Shown here: positions 9,601-17,241 of the stretch, one piece after another | Position numbering within the stretch: position 1 is the first letter of the stretch | Layout of the letters: every line of letters begins with the position of its first letter | Source of the DNA: Coriobacteriaceae bacterium AF08-21 | GTDB taxonomy: Bacteria > Actinomycetota > Coriobacteriia > Coriobacteriales > Coriobacteriaceae | NCBI GenBank assembly: GCA_027687465.1 | Contig: JAQCQR010000011.1 | Location: forward strand, 23,037 to 87,036 | Length of the DNA: 64,000 nt | Reading direction: 5' to 3' | Program-made: the position numbers and the translations under genes | Notes under the pieces: generated by a model | The model's input: only the letters and a program-made list of their open reading frames with translations | Told to the model about the DNA's origin: nothing | Databases searched by the model: none

Positions 9601-10582
9601 CGCCATTAAAATGACGGTCAAGAATACGCAGCATCTCGTCGGGCTGAAATTTCATATGTCCCGCCGCCAGCATCGACAGCATATCGGCCTTCGCATGGTC
9701 GATCTCATCAAAGATAAACAGGCATTCGTCGGCAACCGTTGCGTTAAAGAACACGACGCCCGCTCCTGTCACCGTATCGATTCTATTGACGAGCTTTTGC
9801 GGCGTGCATGCAATTACATGCGGCGTGCGCTTATCGTTGAGCAATGCCGAGGGCCAAATCCGGGGAATCTCCTCAAAGCCACGCGTGATGCTCTGGCGTC
9901 CACGGCTCACCGCTCGACGCAAGCTCGCGTCTGCCAACGCCAGCTTATCCCACAGCCCTGGAGTCAGGCGGTCGACAACGCTTCCCAGGCGTTCCTTCTT
10001 ATCCAAAATGCCCAAAAGATCATCTGCGATCTCCATCGCGCTGTTCCACGCATGCGTAATGTCGCGAAGAACAGCCTCGTCCTTCGCTCCAAAGGGGCAT
10101 GGAATATCGCGCGGCCTTACGCTGCCCTTATCAAACGTGGCGTCGATCCAGTTTTTGATATTCTCACCCGCTCGCGGAAGATCGAACACCATGCGCTCCG
10201 CATCTTTGGAATCCATGCCCTGATGGATCAGCAATTCGCGCACGCTTGCAATGTAGTTGTCTCGGTTGTCCTTACCCGGAACCACAAACACCAAGGTGCG
10301 GCGACCAGGGCATTTGTTAAAACAGCCCGACTCATCCCAGCCGCCGACGATCAGATCAGCCGTGACCTGCTCGGCCGTATAGTTTTTGCCCGAGCCCGTC
10401 GTGGCACCCAAAAAGAACAAACCATTGTTGTCCTGGCACTTGGCGCCGCCCGGGTCCTTGGGAACAAACAGCGCACGCTCAAAAAACTCGCGCATCGCCT
10501 TTTGGCGCGCAAGATAGGGAGCAAGCTCCTTGTCGCCCGCAGACGACGGATTCGATTGACAGTTCAGCTCCCACGTAGCCAT
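6632..10582 (-). CDS. Giant superfamily-2-like helicase with C-terminal PD-(D/E)XK nuclease-like domain
   Basis: The product has 1316 residues. Walker A is GATTGSGKN at 59-67; the usual Thr/Ser after the Lys is Asn. Walker B is FIFDEID around 289-295, so more than 200 residues separate the two motifs. A second RecA-like lobe ends with QAVGRLMRT near 941-949, resembling motif VI of DinG/XPD-type helicases. Near residues 1205-1227 the pattern GGDFEVLD then WIDFKH fits the core of a PD-(D/E)XK nuclease. The ATG was chosen because GGAGG lies seven bases upstream; a TTG two codons earlier is poorer. The product probably unwinds and cuts nucleic acid. The stop overlaps the next gene by 17 bp. It lies downstream of the ClpX-like gene with a gap of about 130 bp. 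Confidence 0.8.
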   Translation of the reverse strand: MATWELNCQSNPSSAGDKELAPYLARQKAMREFFERALFVPKDPGGAKCQDNNGLFFLGATTGSGKNYTAEQVTADLIVGGWDESGCFNKCPGRRTLVFVVPGKDNRDNYIASVRELLIHQGMDSKDAERMVFDLPRAGENIKNWIDATFDKGSVRPRDIPCPFGAKDEAVLRDITHAWNSAMEIADDLLGILDKKERLGSVVDRLTPGLWDKLALADASLRRAVSRGRQSITRGFEEIPRIWPSALLNDKRTPHVIACTPQKLVNRIDTVTGAGVVFFNATVADECLFIFDEIDHAKADMLSMLAAGHMKFQPDEMLRILDRHFNGGVVDPLLLGNRDQWMAVYTHASTSGEHEGSNAATSKVSRASVETTAEEIAKGAKRIQKMIAACIQDMELQQPFALSDKAKDEQLAGRHLFGSDDISVGDGLSNPLRYELDTRRNRNMITSCGTDEQQTVNKAVRRARGLVRMVVGHLARCATLMDKLYYGSISYKDDLSRKNIIDALGIRNDQTNEKYFWNSLMLALFFKDRKNDEIDAVDDSVYARGVNYLVMETTIDHMFTTYLTNHGIERMPEAYLASIAAKAPCVCMSATWNAPTIKNFDLDYLDEVHGVVRKDAWIGELNQEIVRQTRLFNKQAATVYDVDVVWVDESKKLAGMAAVAGGAYGGGIVSPDEVYEHVMGFFDQIGVSEGLAACLRRKIADRVTTSDAESIEFELKRLSKTLVAVSAWARGVARSEQQAGAIFTTRHMGNHGDFNSLVLDLAREIVAELVIRNVKHPEASYEKSLEEAKDMVPCFNASGWEEGWRDAQGRLKDGKPTLMFINLAAGGFSKNLKYEVPESLRDTVRQVDCGFDNAERHPKMDLDFLYMESPTSRLTWGVDISSKKFDQQALLGVVEQEELVTRGEIPFIQKRHRVRTVLAGVGGKLPVRDTLSYQVEGARIVAQAVGRLMRTSVKMPHVRVMLDREIAGDCDFSFLHDLPMGYELEQVVGACAAVNNHMADKKQHAASKQQNLAAFRNNLAKEKHERLAWRVTSLDAREEDLAAFDDERDFYLHHFCLPWEDLASYPARKSTALHMPFPASGYAYAQGGACKVPHFEFPSYEGEPVEQIAARLEECCRYDEGLKGATVRQVSQTAARVPELLSIREVRERWSRDGVPAMLQPAATAHMTPYMFQAVYLGELGESAGRAIFEAYYDGRYLLARGDAAHAETGGDFEVLDAAGNKTGVWIDFKHYRIGAYEAYRRSGGETTDAERFKAKAQKVGAKCLLIVNVLADEAALELRQKPIDGEGMVFSFPYMAADGAISLEMMEAIHRAIEA

Positions 10583-10711
10583 GGTCAAACCTCCGATTTA
10601 GTTGTTGCATGTGTTGAATACCATCCCGTGCGGACAAAAACTCACGCAGGGCGGCTGAGCGATGGCATCTATGCCGCTTGAGAAAAGAAAGGAAAGAGAA
10701 GCAGTCGGCGA

Positions 10712-12481
10712 CTACTCGCACGAAGCGAGCAGCTTCTCAAGATCGTATTCCAACGCCTCGCGCTCCTCAGCGTCGATCACCGCGAGGGCGACACGCATCA
10801 GGGACACATCGGCGGCAAGCTCCTTTACCTGGTCGGGACGCTTGCTAAAGTGGTCGTAAATCCGCAGGGCCTCCCCGGCCGCCAGGTACTGCCACTTTTC
10901 CAGCGAAGGCTTTTCGGACCTGCTCACGGCATCAACCCACTCGCCAAGACCCTGAAAACCGTTGCCCGTAGTCGTGCCGTTCATAACCACATCGAGCGGG
11001 CTCAGCAAGCAATCGGGCGATTTTTTGTACACCAATTTGGTGAGCATAAGCACCTGGGCAAGGTTGCGATACTTGTCCTGATCGGCATAGAGCACGTCGT
11101 TGTAGCAGGCGCACGCCTTAAGCAGCTCGTGGGCGGCAATGCGCTCCGGCCCATCAAACGGAACGCCGCGCAACAACACCCCAGCAAGATCGAATGCCTT
11201 GCCGCCCTGCACGATCTTGTCGAGCGCCGAGCCGTCCACCAAATCCGCCAGCCAAGCAAACTCAGGCTGATACGGCTTATGCTCGTCCTCGTCCTCATGC
11301 TCCATCCAGTTGTTCACCAGCGTCAGGGCTTCAATCTCCCTCCCGTTCAGAAAGGGCGAATTCTCCCCCATCTCTTCCTGCAAAAAGCCCCGCGGCTCAT
11401 GAGAGCGCTCGTACGCAACCGCAAGTTCCCCGTCGCTCACGACCAAGGTCGCACGGGAAATATAGGTATCTTCCCGCATGTCCCTCCAGGCGTACATCAT
11501 AAGGGGACGCAGCTGACGGAGCATGCCGCGCGCGCCGGCACCTTCCTTAACCGCGCGCTTCGCCGCAAGGCGAGCAGCATCTGCCATCAGCTCCATCTTG
11601 GCGCCATTTCCCATCATGTTGTTGTACTTGGGCAGGTACTGTTCATACGCAATCTGGACCAGATCGTCCACGCTCAAGGCGTTAAAGTTAATCACCGAGC
11701 CAATGCGCCCGCACAGCTCGGACATAATACCCCAAGTCTCAACATCCTCGATGGTCGCACTGTCTCGCAGCTCGTTTGCCGATTTTGCGGCGGTGCGCAC
11801 GGCGGCATACGAGGATCCGAAGCCGACCGTGGTGCCAGACTTGTCACTCAGGCGCTTGCGCACCAGAGCATCCAAGCCCATAAAGGCGCCGCCCAAAATG
11901 CAAACAACCTGATCGAGGTTGAGCGTCTTAATAGCCGCACTCTTGGAGGTATCACATTCAAACGGCATCTCCCCGCCTTCCAAGAGCTTAAGGAACGACT
12001 GCGATGGACTAAAGCTCGATGCAACTTCGCCCCCATCGGGCTCGGCACGAACCGCCTTGTCAAACTCGTCAAAGAGCACCAAGCAAATTTCGCCGGGATT
12101 GGCAGCCTGATAGTCCGCGACCTGCGACAGGCAGTTGCTCATGCTGGCACCGCGCCAGCCCTCGCCCGTCATGGTGGAGACATCGAACACGAACAGTTTG
12201 AGCCCCGCGGCATCTGCCACGGCCTTGATGGTGTGGGTTTTTCCCGTGCCGGTGGAACCCATCACCAAAATGGCAGCGGGCGAAAGAACGTCGCGCGGGT
12301 CGGCGCCGCGTGCCAACATCACGCAGCGGTTGACCTCAAAGCTCAGCGCCGTCACAAAGGCCTCCAAGCTTCCTTCGTGGCCAATAACACTCTGACGCGT
12401 CTGCTCCACCAGACGCGTAGGCGCAATTCGATTGAGCAAGTCCTGGTAGCGATCGATGTTTCGATACTGCTTCTGAGTCAT
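10712..12481 (-). CDS. ClpX-like AAA+ unfoldase lacking the zinc-binding domain
   Basis: The 589-residue product matches the ClpX/HslU-type AAA+ core along residues 1-330. Walker A is GSTGTGKT (75-82) and Walker B LVLFDEFD (134-141). A LLEGG segment is followed by ILGGAFMGLDALV (195-207), then CGRI with a probable arginine finger at R259, and GARG with sensor-2 R318. Where ClpX has its ClpP-docking IGF loop this protein has TVGFGS (218-223). The N-terminal zinc domain of ClpX is absent, and about 270 unfamiliar residues follow the AAA+ core. It probably unfolds or remodels a protein target, perhaps for a peptidase. The start at the second ATG has AAGGAAGG upstream; an ATG six codons earlier is possible. 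Confidence 0.88.
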   Translation of the reverse strand: MTQKQYRNIDRYQDLLNRIAPTRLVEQTRQSVIGHEGSLEAFVTALSFEVNRCVMLARGADPRDVLSPAAILVMGSTGTGKTHTIKAVADAAGLKLFVFDVSTMTGEGWRGASMSNCLSQVADYQAANPGEICLVLFDEFDKAVRAEPDGGEVASSFSPSQSFLKLLEGGEMPFECDTSKSAAIKTLNLDQVVCILGGAFMGLDALVRKRLSDKSGTTVGFGSSYAAVRTAAKSANELRDSATIEDVETWGIMSELCGRIGSVINFNALSVDDLVQIAYEQYLPKYNNMMGNGAKMELMADAARLAAKRAVKEGAGARGMLRQLRPLMMYAWRDMREDTYISRATLVVSDGELAVAYERSHEPRGFLQEEMGENSPFLNGREIEALTLVNNWMEHEDEDEHKPYQPEFAWLADLVDGSALDKIVQGGKAFDLAGVLLRGVPFDGPERIAAHELLKACACYNDVLYADQDKYRNLAQVLMLTKLVYKKSPDCLLSPLDVVMNGTTTGNGFQGLGEWVDAVSRSEKPSLEKWQYLAAGEALRIYDHFSKRPDQVKELAADVSLMRVALAVIDAEEREALEYDLEKLLASCE

Positions 12482-12541
12482 GGGCGCCTTCCTTTCCATA
12501 TTGGTTTTCTTTCCTTCGATGTGGGCCGAGCCCTTAAACCA

Positions 12542-12748
12542 CTACAGTGCCAGCGATGTCGCCGACTCCAGATAGATCACGTTGCCCGGCTGGGTAAAGA
12601 CCGGAATGTGGTAGAGCAGCTGCAAAATGCCCTGCTTGAGCAGCGGAAACAGTGTGGGATGCAACACTTCGTACATCAGGGCACCAGCCATAAGAGCGGT
12701 AAGTACGGCAAGCAGCAGAAGCTTTTGAGCGTTAGAGAATACCGACAT
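12542..12748 (-). CDS. 68-aa single-pass membrane peptide
   Basis: The real start is the ATG at 12748 with AAAGGAACGACC upstream; the open frame extends further but without a site. Residues 8-28 form a clear membrane segment (KLLLLAVLTALMAGALMYEV), and a second weakly hydrophobic stretch lies at 33-50. No known family is recognised. It lies 44 bp after the polytopic membrane protein and 60 bp before the ClpX-like gene. Its position suggests a membrane partner of the operon, for example an anchor, pore or small toxin, but this is inference. Confidence 0.7.
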   Translation of the reverse strand: MSVFSNAQKLLLLAVLTALMAGALMYEVLHPTLFPLLKQGILQLLYHIPVFTQPGNVIYLESATSLAL

Positions 12749-12792
12749 GGTCGTTCCTTTCTTTATGCGAGATATTTGGATTGCGTTGTGGG

Positions 12793-13530
12793 TTAGCGAC
12801 TCATAGCGATGGCAATGCCAATAACCGTGATAACCACGGGAATCGCAAGCGATGCGAACACAATCCCGGCAAAAAGGCCTACCACCACCGCGCACACGAC
12901 GATGACCAGCGCTGTGGGCACAAGCGCGAGCAGAGGAGTAACCACGCAGGCAGATGCAAAGCGAAGCCCGTGGAACAAGCACTCATGAGGGAATAAAGCC
13001 TTGAGAACTCCTTCGACAATTCGCCACTCGACAATCGTTCCGACTGTTAAGACAACAGCCCAAAGCAGATAATCATTGGCGCGGGAATCCGAAGCCATCT
13101 TTCCGGTAACGCCAGCCCACCAATCAAATGCGGCGGCACAGCCCAGCAAACAGACGATCGCGCAGACGACGGATGCAAATGCGCCCGCGCCCTCAATTGC
13201 ACCGAGCAGCTCGCGCATGTCGGATTCGCGCTCTCCCGTTAACAGCACAATCCATTTGTGGGCAAGCGCCGCAACGACCGCCACGCCCAGCACAACCCAG
13301 TACGCCCTAAACGCCACCAGGCGCCACGAATGGAGCGGAATCACCGTGTTGCCCTCGCCAATCTCGAACATAAAGCCGCCGAGCCACGTCGTCAGCAAGC
13401 ACATCATGTCGACGGCGACAACGTACAGCACAACCGCAAAGAGGGTTTGCAGAATCATGCCTAAAATATTCACTGTTGTTGGCTTCTTGAGAGCGTCTGG
13501 CTCGATCCTATACGTGTCGTATCCGTTCAT
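12793..13530 (-). CDS. Polytopic membrane protein, first gene of the helicase/unfoldase operon
   Basis: The 245-residue product starts after GAAAGGACAGCTA. It has a short polar N-terminus and five to seven membrane segments (about 22-48, 68-92, 112-136, 150-170, and 183-240 as one or two hairpins). No transporter signature or catalytic motif is visible, so the function is unknown. Membrane proteins at the head of operons that also encode helicases or AAA+ proteins often act as effectors or anchors in defence systems; that reading here is inference. The two 12-bp direct repeats just upstream probably belong to its promoter region. Confidence 0.8.
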   Translation of the reverse strand: MNGYDTYRIEPDALKKPTTVNILGMILQTLFAVVLYVVAVDMMCLLTTWLGGFMFEIGEGNTVIPLHSWRLVAFRAYWVVLGVAVVAALAHKWIVLLTGERESDMRELLGAIEGAGAFASVVCAIVCLLGCAAAFDWWAGVTGKMASDSRANDYLLWAVVLTVGTIVEWRIVEGVLKALFPHECLFHGLRFASACVVTPLLALVPTALVIVVCAVVVGLFAGIVFASLAIPVVITVIGIAIAMSR

Positions 13531-13548
13531 TAGCTGTCCTTTCGTTGC

Positions 13549-13592
13549 TGAAACAACTAGTTGGTTTATCCACTGTAGCTTGATACAACTAG
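13549..13592 (-). promoter_or_regulatory. Paired 12-bp direct repeats upstream of the five-gene operon
   Basis: TGAAACAACTAG (13549-13560) and TGATACAACTAG (13581-13592) differ at one base and are spaced 32 bp start to start, about three helical turns. They lie 19-62 bp before the ATG of the membrane protein, where an operator would be expected. The first copy continues into the palindrome CAACTAGTTG. Confidence 0.5.
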
Positions 13593-13798
13593 GAGATATG
13601 CAAATCTCTTAGTGTTAGTATCTAGCGAAATATTACCCAATGCGTACGGCCTCATACGCACCATTCGATTTTTTCTTTTTCATTTGAGTGCCCCGCCTGA
13701 AAAACGCCGCAACTGCTCTTCTTGTAGACTGAAGGCAATTGAGCCGCGACGGGCCAGTCAGCGAACCGCGCAATATAGGGAATATGCAGGAGGTGCGC

Positions 13799-15442
13799 AT
13801 GCTCAAAACTAAAGCAGAATTTGCAACTCTTCGCTTAAACGAAGATCTCAAGCCATATATGAGCCGATATCTATCGGATCTTGTGTCTCATATGGTCGAG
13901 AAATATCAGCCTTCGTCGAGAACGAAAAGGCTCATAGAACTGTGCTGTCGCGATTTTGAGTTTTCGAGCGAGCACGTCGATGGCCCCTCGTGGTCTGTTT
14001 TGGGGATTGACCTCAAGCGACCTTCGGCCGCCTCGTTTGAGTTTGAGGACCGCGTTTACAACGAAGCAACCGACGAATGGGATTATGTGCCCGCTTGCGT
14101 TTGCAAAAACCGAGTCAAAGTCCCGACGTCGACGTTTACTGCCATCGAGGAGAATATCTTTTTATACGACTACGAGCAGGACGCAGCCTCTCACACGTAC
14201 GAATCAGCACTCATTTACTGCAGGCCCCCCGAGCTACGACCGCTATCCCAATTCCCGGCATCTATCGATGCGGCAAATGCGCGAGTCCTGGATTTCCTCA
14301 GAACGCGCTCGAAGCAGCTGCAACGCAGCGCAGGCATCCCCGATCTGCTTTCGGTCACTGAGTGGTACTACATCTTTCTTGCGGCATCCATTGCCTGCTC
14401 TCAGTCCCATGCCACGGCCGTCATTCAGATTTCGGACCGTCTGTTCAATCTGGCGCGAGCCGTAGATGGACGTCGCCTTCTTTGTGACCTCGGCCTGCTA
14501 AAGAGCATTGTGCTTCTTCCCAACACCATTGCCAAAAAGGCCGAGGGTCGCGCGCTGCTCTTTATTGGCGACGGCGAGCCCAATGATCCGTATTTCCTTT
14601 TTGACGGCAGGAGCTTTGACGACAAGCAAATGACCGATGAGATTCTGCACCAGCTCCTCGATTCCGTCGACCGAGCCTACGGCGATCAAAAGAATCCAGT
14701 CTATTGGCATCGGCTCGAGGATCAGGGCAACGGCATCTATCCCCTATTACCCAATACAAAGAGCGGATCGTTCGACGAGAGAATGTTCATCCCCCTTGGG
14801 TCGCTAGCGCCAATCTACCGCGGCACCGCCCGCAGCGTTGTAACCAAACTGCCCGAATCAGATCCGACAGACAGTTACCAACAGCACGACTGCTACTACC
14901 TGTCGCTAAAGCATCTTCATGATGGCGCAATCATTGCCGCAGAAGATGTACTTGAGCGTGTCCCCGATACAGATATCTACGATGTAAGCCGTGTAGACTA
15001 CGAAGATTTTCGGAAGGCCAAACCGATCGACGTCCGCGAGGCGAGCCTTCTCATATCACGCGTCGGGCCTCCATTCAAGCTTGCCCTCATCACGCCAGGC
15101 CACTTTTCTGTCGGTTCTGAGCGCCCCGTGGAGCGCGGTCTTTTGTTTGAGAGCATTGTCCCCTGCGACGCCATGTTCTGCGCTACCTTTGAGGACGAGC
15201 TGCTTGCCCAGTTTGTCCTGGCATACCTGTCGTCCGATGAGGGGCAGAAGAAACTGGCGGACACCTCGCACGGAGACGCGCTTGTGCAACTTGCCCCAAT
15301 GGACCTGCGAAGCATGACCGTGCCTGTTCCCGGGCGAGCGGAGCAGGAGCGCTACGCGCTAGAGTACGAAGCAAAGCAGCGCGCCTACGAGGACGCCCTT
15401 AAGCAGGCGGAACATTACGCTGCGAGCAAGGGAACGATGTAG
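13799..15442 (+). CDS. Putative HsdS/N6-methylase-like protein without visible methylase motifs
   Basis: The 547-residue product starts at the ATG preceded by AGGAGG; a frame 20 codons longer exists without a site. The middle part (LLKSIVLLPNTIAK, ALLFIGDGE) resembles the fold downstream of the catalytic motif in HsdM-type adenine methylases. The last 200 residues look like a specificity-subunit target domain, ending in SMTVPVPGRAEQERY and a helical tail. I see neither a SAM-binding FxGxG nor an (N/D)PP(F/Y) motif, so it is probably not an active methylase. It shares this architecture with the gene at 31144-32580. It runs divergently from the five-gene operon, so it could be part of that system or an independent orphan. 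Confidence 0.7.
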   Translation: MLKTKAEFATLRLNEDLKPYMSRYLSDLVSHMVEKYQPSSRTKRLIELCCRDFEFSSEHVDGPSWSVLGIDLKRPSAASFEFEDRVYNEATDEWDYVPACVCKNRVKVPTSTFTAIEENIFLYDYEQDAASHTYESALIYCRPPELRPLSQFPASIDAANARVLDFLRTRSKQLQRSAGIPDLLSVTEWYYIFLAASIACSQSHATAVIQISDRLFNLARAVDGRRLLCDLGLLKSIVLLPNTIAKKAEGRALLFIGDGEPNDPYFLFDGRSFDDKQMTDEILHQLLDSVDRAYGDQKNPVYWHRLEDQGNGIYPLLPNTKSGSFDERMFIPLGSLAPIYRGTARSVVTKLPESDPTDSYQQHDCYYLSLKHLHDGAIIAAEDVLERVPDTDIYDVSRVDYEDFRKAKPIDVREASLLISRVGPPFKLALITPGHFSVGSERPVERGLLFESIVPCDAMFCATFEDELLAQFVLAYLSSDEGQKKLADTSHGDALVQLAPMDLRSMTVPVPGRAEQERYALEYEAKQRAYEDALKQAEHYAASKGTM

Positions 15443-15452
15443 CGACCGAGGC

Positions 15453-15488
15453 CGGCAGACTGTCCGGACTTTTGCCGACAGTCTGCCG
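15453..15488. terminator. Perfect 12-bp hairpin between convergent genes
   Basis: The arms 15453-15464 and 15477-15488 pair perfectly around a 12-base loop, between two convergent stop codons. There is no long T run, so a bidirectional terminator is likely but not certain. Confidence 0.5.
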
Positions 15489-15514
15489 ATCAGGCACGCC
15501 GTTCAGCGCAGCAG

Positions 15515-16132
15515 CTAGAGATCCTCAACAGACTTCGAACTGGCTTTGGCCGCCTCTTCGCCCGCGATCAGGTCCCTAACCGTTATATACGCACTGTACG
15601 TAGCATCTTCAATCTTTTCCATAACATCAGGGTCGCAAGTTCCCCAAATATCTTTGAGAACTCGAGCCAATCCCCAAGCAGCGCTGAGCAGGACGTCAAC
15701 GTCCTTTAGATCTAAGTGGCTGACCGTAAAGGGACAGTACTCGCACTCCAACAGATAGGTGTCAACAGCCTCAATTGTCTCAGCCACATACTGCTCAAGA
15801 TCGGGATGGGGATGGAAGGCGCACAGCGCCTTGTGCGGATCGGTCGGCTCAATCCAATACAGCGTTGTCGCTTCCTCGCATTTCTCGAGCGGATAACGCT
15901 CAGCTGCCTTCTCCCAGCTTTCATACCAGGGATCGGCATCGCCGTCCGTCATCGACCTGCAAAGATTAATCGCCGCAGAAACAGTCGCACACGAATATCT
16001 ATAGCTGGCGTCTTTCTTAAACTCATCATTGAGCTCGACGTCACCAGACAGCTCCGCCTCCATGATAAGGAACGGACCATCCTCATCCGTAATGCTTATG
16101 GGATAGTTGTTGCACTCATAGCCCGGATACAT
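15515..16132 (-). CDS. Hypothetical acidic protein, 205 aa
   Basis: The start is the ATG at 16132 with GGAGA five bases upstream; the longer open frame runs into a decayed gene remnant and a repeat, so it is not used. The product is acidic, with several Cys residues (YECNN, LLECEYCPF, WGTCDP) and an aromatic-rich middle. There is no membrane segment and no family I recognise. It lies immediately downstream of the remnant of a small gene related to 17242-17568, at the left border of the duplicated module. It may be cargo of the same island. Confidence 0.6.
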   Translation of the reverse strand: MYPGYECNNYPISITDEDGPFLIMEAELSGDVELNDEFKKDASYRYSCATVSAAINLCRSMTDGDADPWYESWEKAAERYPLEKCEEATTLYWIEPTDPHKALCAFHPHPDLEQYVAETIEAVDTYLLECEYCPFTVSHLDLKDVDVLLSAAWGLARVLKDIWGTCDPDVMEKIEDATYSAYITVRDLIAGEEAAKASSKSVEDL

Positions 16133-16160
16133 TTTGTCTCCAATCAATCGTTCGGACACA

Positions 16161-16208
16161 TTAACAAGCAATATCGAAACCGCGCTCACGCGGAGGACCG
16201 TCGTCCTC
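16161..16208 (-). pseudogene. Decayed C-terminal tail of the small module protein
   Basis: Read on the minus strand this encodes EDDGPPRERGFDIAC followed by a stop. It matches the C-terminus of the intact gene at 17242-17568 (ENDSSPRERGFDIAC) and more loosely that at 20825-21166. The DNA around it (GCAATATCGAAACCGCGCTC) is also shared. No start or body remains upstream: an in-frame TGA lies 18 bases before this stretch. It is probably the leftover of a third module copy. Confidence 0.65.
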
Positions 16209-16218
16209 GCACCAACCT

Positions 16219-16298
16219 GCAAGTTTTTCTCATCGCATGAAAAGAACTTGCGATTCTTGCAAGTTTTTCTCACGCGGTGACAAGAACTCGCATGATCG
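16219..16298. repeat. Two tandem copies of a 40-bp hairpin repeat
   Basis: Units 16219-16258 and 16259-16298 both begin GCAAGTTTTTCTCA and contain a complementary arm about 20 bases on (AACTTGC or AACTCGC). Each can fold into a hairpin. They lie just downstream of the membrane-protein gene on the minus strand. Confidence 0.55.
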
Positions 16299-16303
16299 CC
16301 CCG

Positions 16304-17128
16304 CTACCTGCGCCACGAGGCGGCAAGGATAACGGGAAGCCCGGCGATGCACACCACTAAGGCCACGGCTGCGAACGCAAGCACGATAGCCACGCTCACG
16401 ACGACATAGGCCACGGCAATGAAGGCCAACGCCAGCAGGCAGGCAAGCAGCTCGGCCACGTAGCACAACACCAGGTTCGAGCTCGTGCGCTTCAGCAGGA
16501 CGTCGGCGAGGCGGACAAGCTCGACGGCAAAGCCGCTGCCGTAATTGCGTCCGGGGCCCTTGGCGATAAACCACTTGAACAGGCACATCAGGGCACAGCC
16601 CAGCATGATCATGATGGAAACGGCCCATACATCGTGCCCCGACTCAACAAGGCTCTGGTCACCCATCGCACTGCCGTTGATGAGCCAACTCGTTCCATAG
16701 CCCATGAACAGCATCGCCAGCAGCAGGCAGGCGCTCACCGCGGCGAGCAGGCGCGACACACGGCTGCAGAATACCGGTGCCTCGCAGCTGAGCCCAAGTC
16801 CCTCGCGAACGCGCCAGACGGCATGGTAGGCAGGGTAGGCCGCGATGAGCACGGCCACGAGCAGCGACGCCCAATCGGACCCGGGTGCCGCTGACGCGTA
16901 CTCCGCGATCGCAGAAACTGAGCAGTTGGTGTGGAACGACTCGTTCAGAAACAGCGCGACCTCGCCCTTCCAAACACAAAACGGAGCGGCGACGGAGGCG
17001 ATGCCGACGGCGGCAACCGCAGCAACGGCAATGAGCAGCGCGCCCTGCACGAGCTTGGCGACCTCGCCTTTGGCGGTGTGGGGCGCAGACTCAACGGCGC
17101 TGGACGAAATTTGGATAGAAGTGTTCAT
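16304..17128 (-). CDS. Module membrane protein, copy 1
   Basis: The 274-residue product starts MNTSIQ after GAAAGGAAAA; 19 more upstream codons are open but have no site. It has about six membrane segments in pairs (roughly 30-55, 88-105, 126-150, 168-188, 215-265). A conserved cytoplasmic stretch reads FKWFIAKGPGRNYGSG then LADVLLKRTSSNLV. It is clearly paralogous to 19884-20696, which shares MNTSIQ, EGALLIAVAA, WKGE, YPxYHA, KGPGR and RADVLL. The family is unknown to me. It follows the small gene 17242-17568 on the same strand by about 110 bp, so the two may be co-transcribed. Confidence 0.85.
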   Translation of the reverse strand: MNTSIQISSSAVESAPHTAKGEVAKLVQGALLIAVAAVAAVGIASVAAPFCVWKGEVALFLNESFHTNCSVSAIAEYASAAPGSDWASLLVAVLIAAYPAYHAVWRVREGLGLSCEAPVFCSRVSRLLAAVSACLLLAMLFMGYGTSWLINGSAMGDQSLVESGHDVWAVSIMIMLGCALMCLFKWFIAKGPGRNYGSGFAVELVRLADVLLKRTSSNLVLCYVAELLACLLALAFIAVAYVVVSVAIVLAFAAVALVVCIAGLPVILAASWRR

Positions 17129-17241
17129 GATTTTCCTTTCAACGGAGAACAAAGCGGAGTCGGCGGCAACTAGAATGCAGCCCATGGTTGACTCCGATCA
17201 CAGATTGTTCGCCAACATTGATACCAAGTCGTGCGGACACA

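Noticed and set aside
4753..10582. Assignment of the helicase and 631-aa protein to the pPIWI-RE family of systems
   Set aside because: The DinG-like motif VI, the nuclease-like end and the beta-rich partner are suggestive, but I cannot see the conserved Arg/Glu pattern of that family. A profile search of the 631-aa protein against pPIWI-RE and Argonaute models would decide.
10850..12796. 648-aa plus-strand frame opposite the ClpX-like gene
   Set aside because: No start site, no motif, and the opposite strand encodes a clear AAA+ protein. It is a coding shadow, as are 8552-9514, 27792-29348, 34605-36125, 36040-36825 and 42865-44301.
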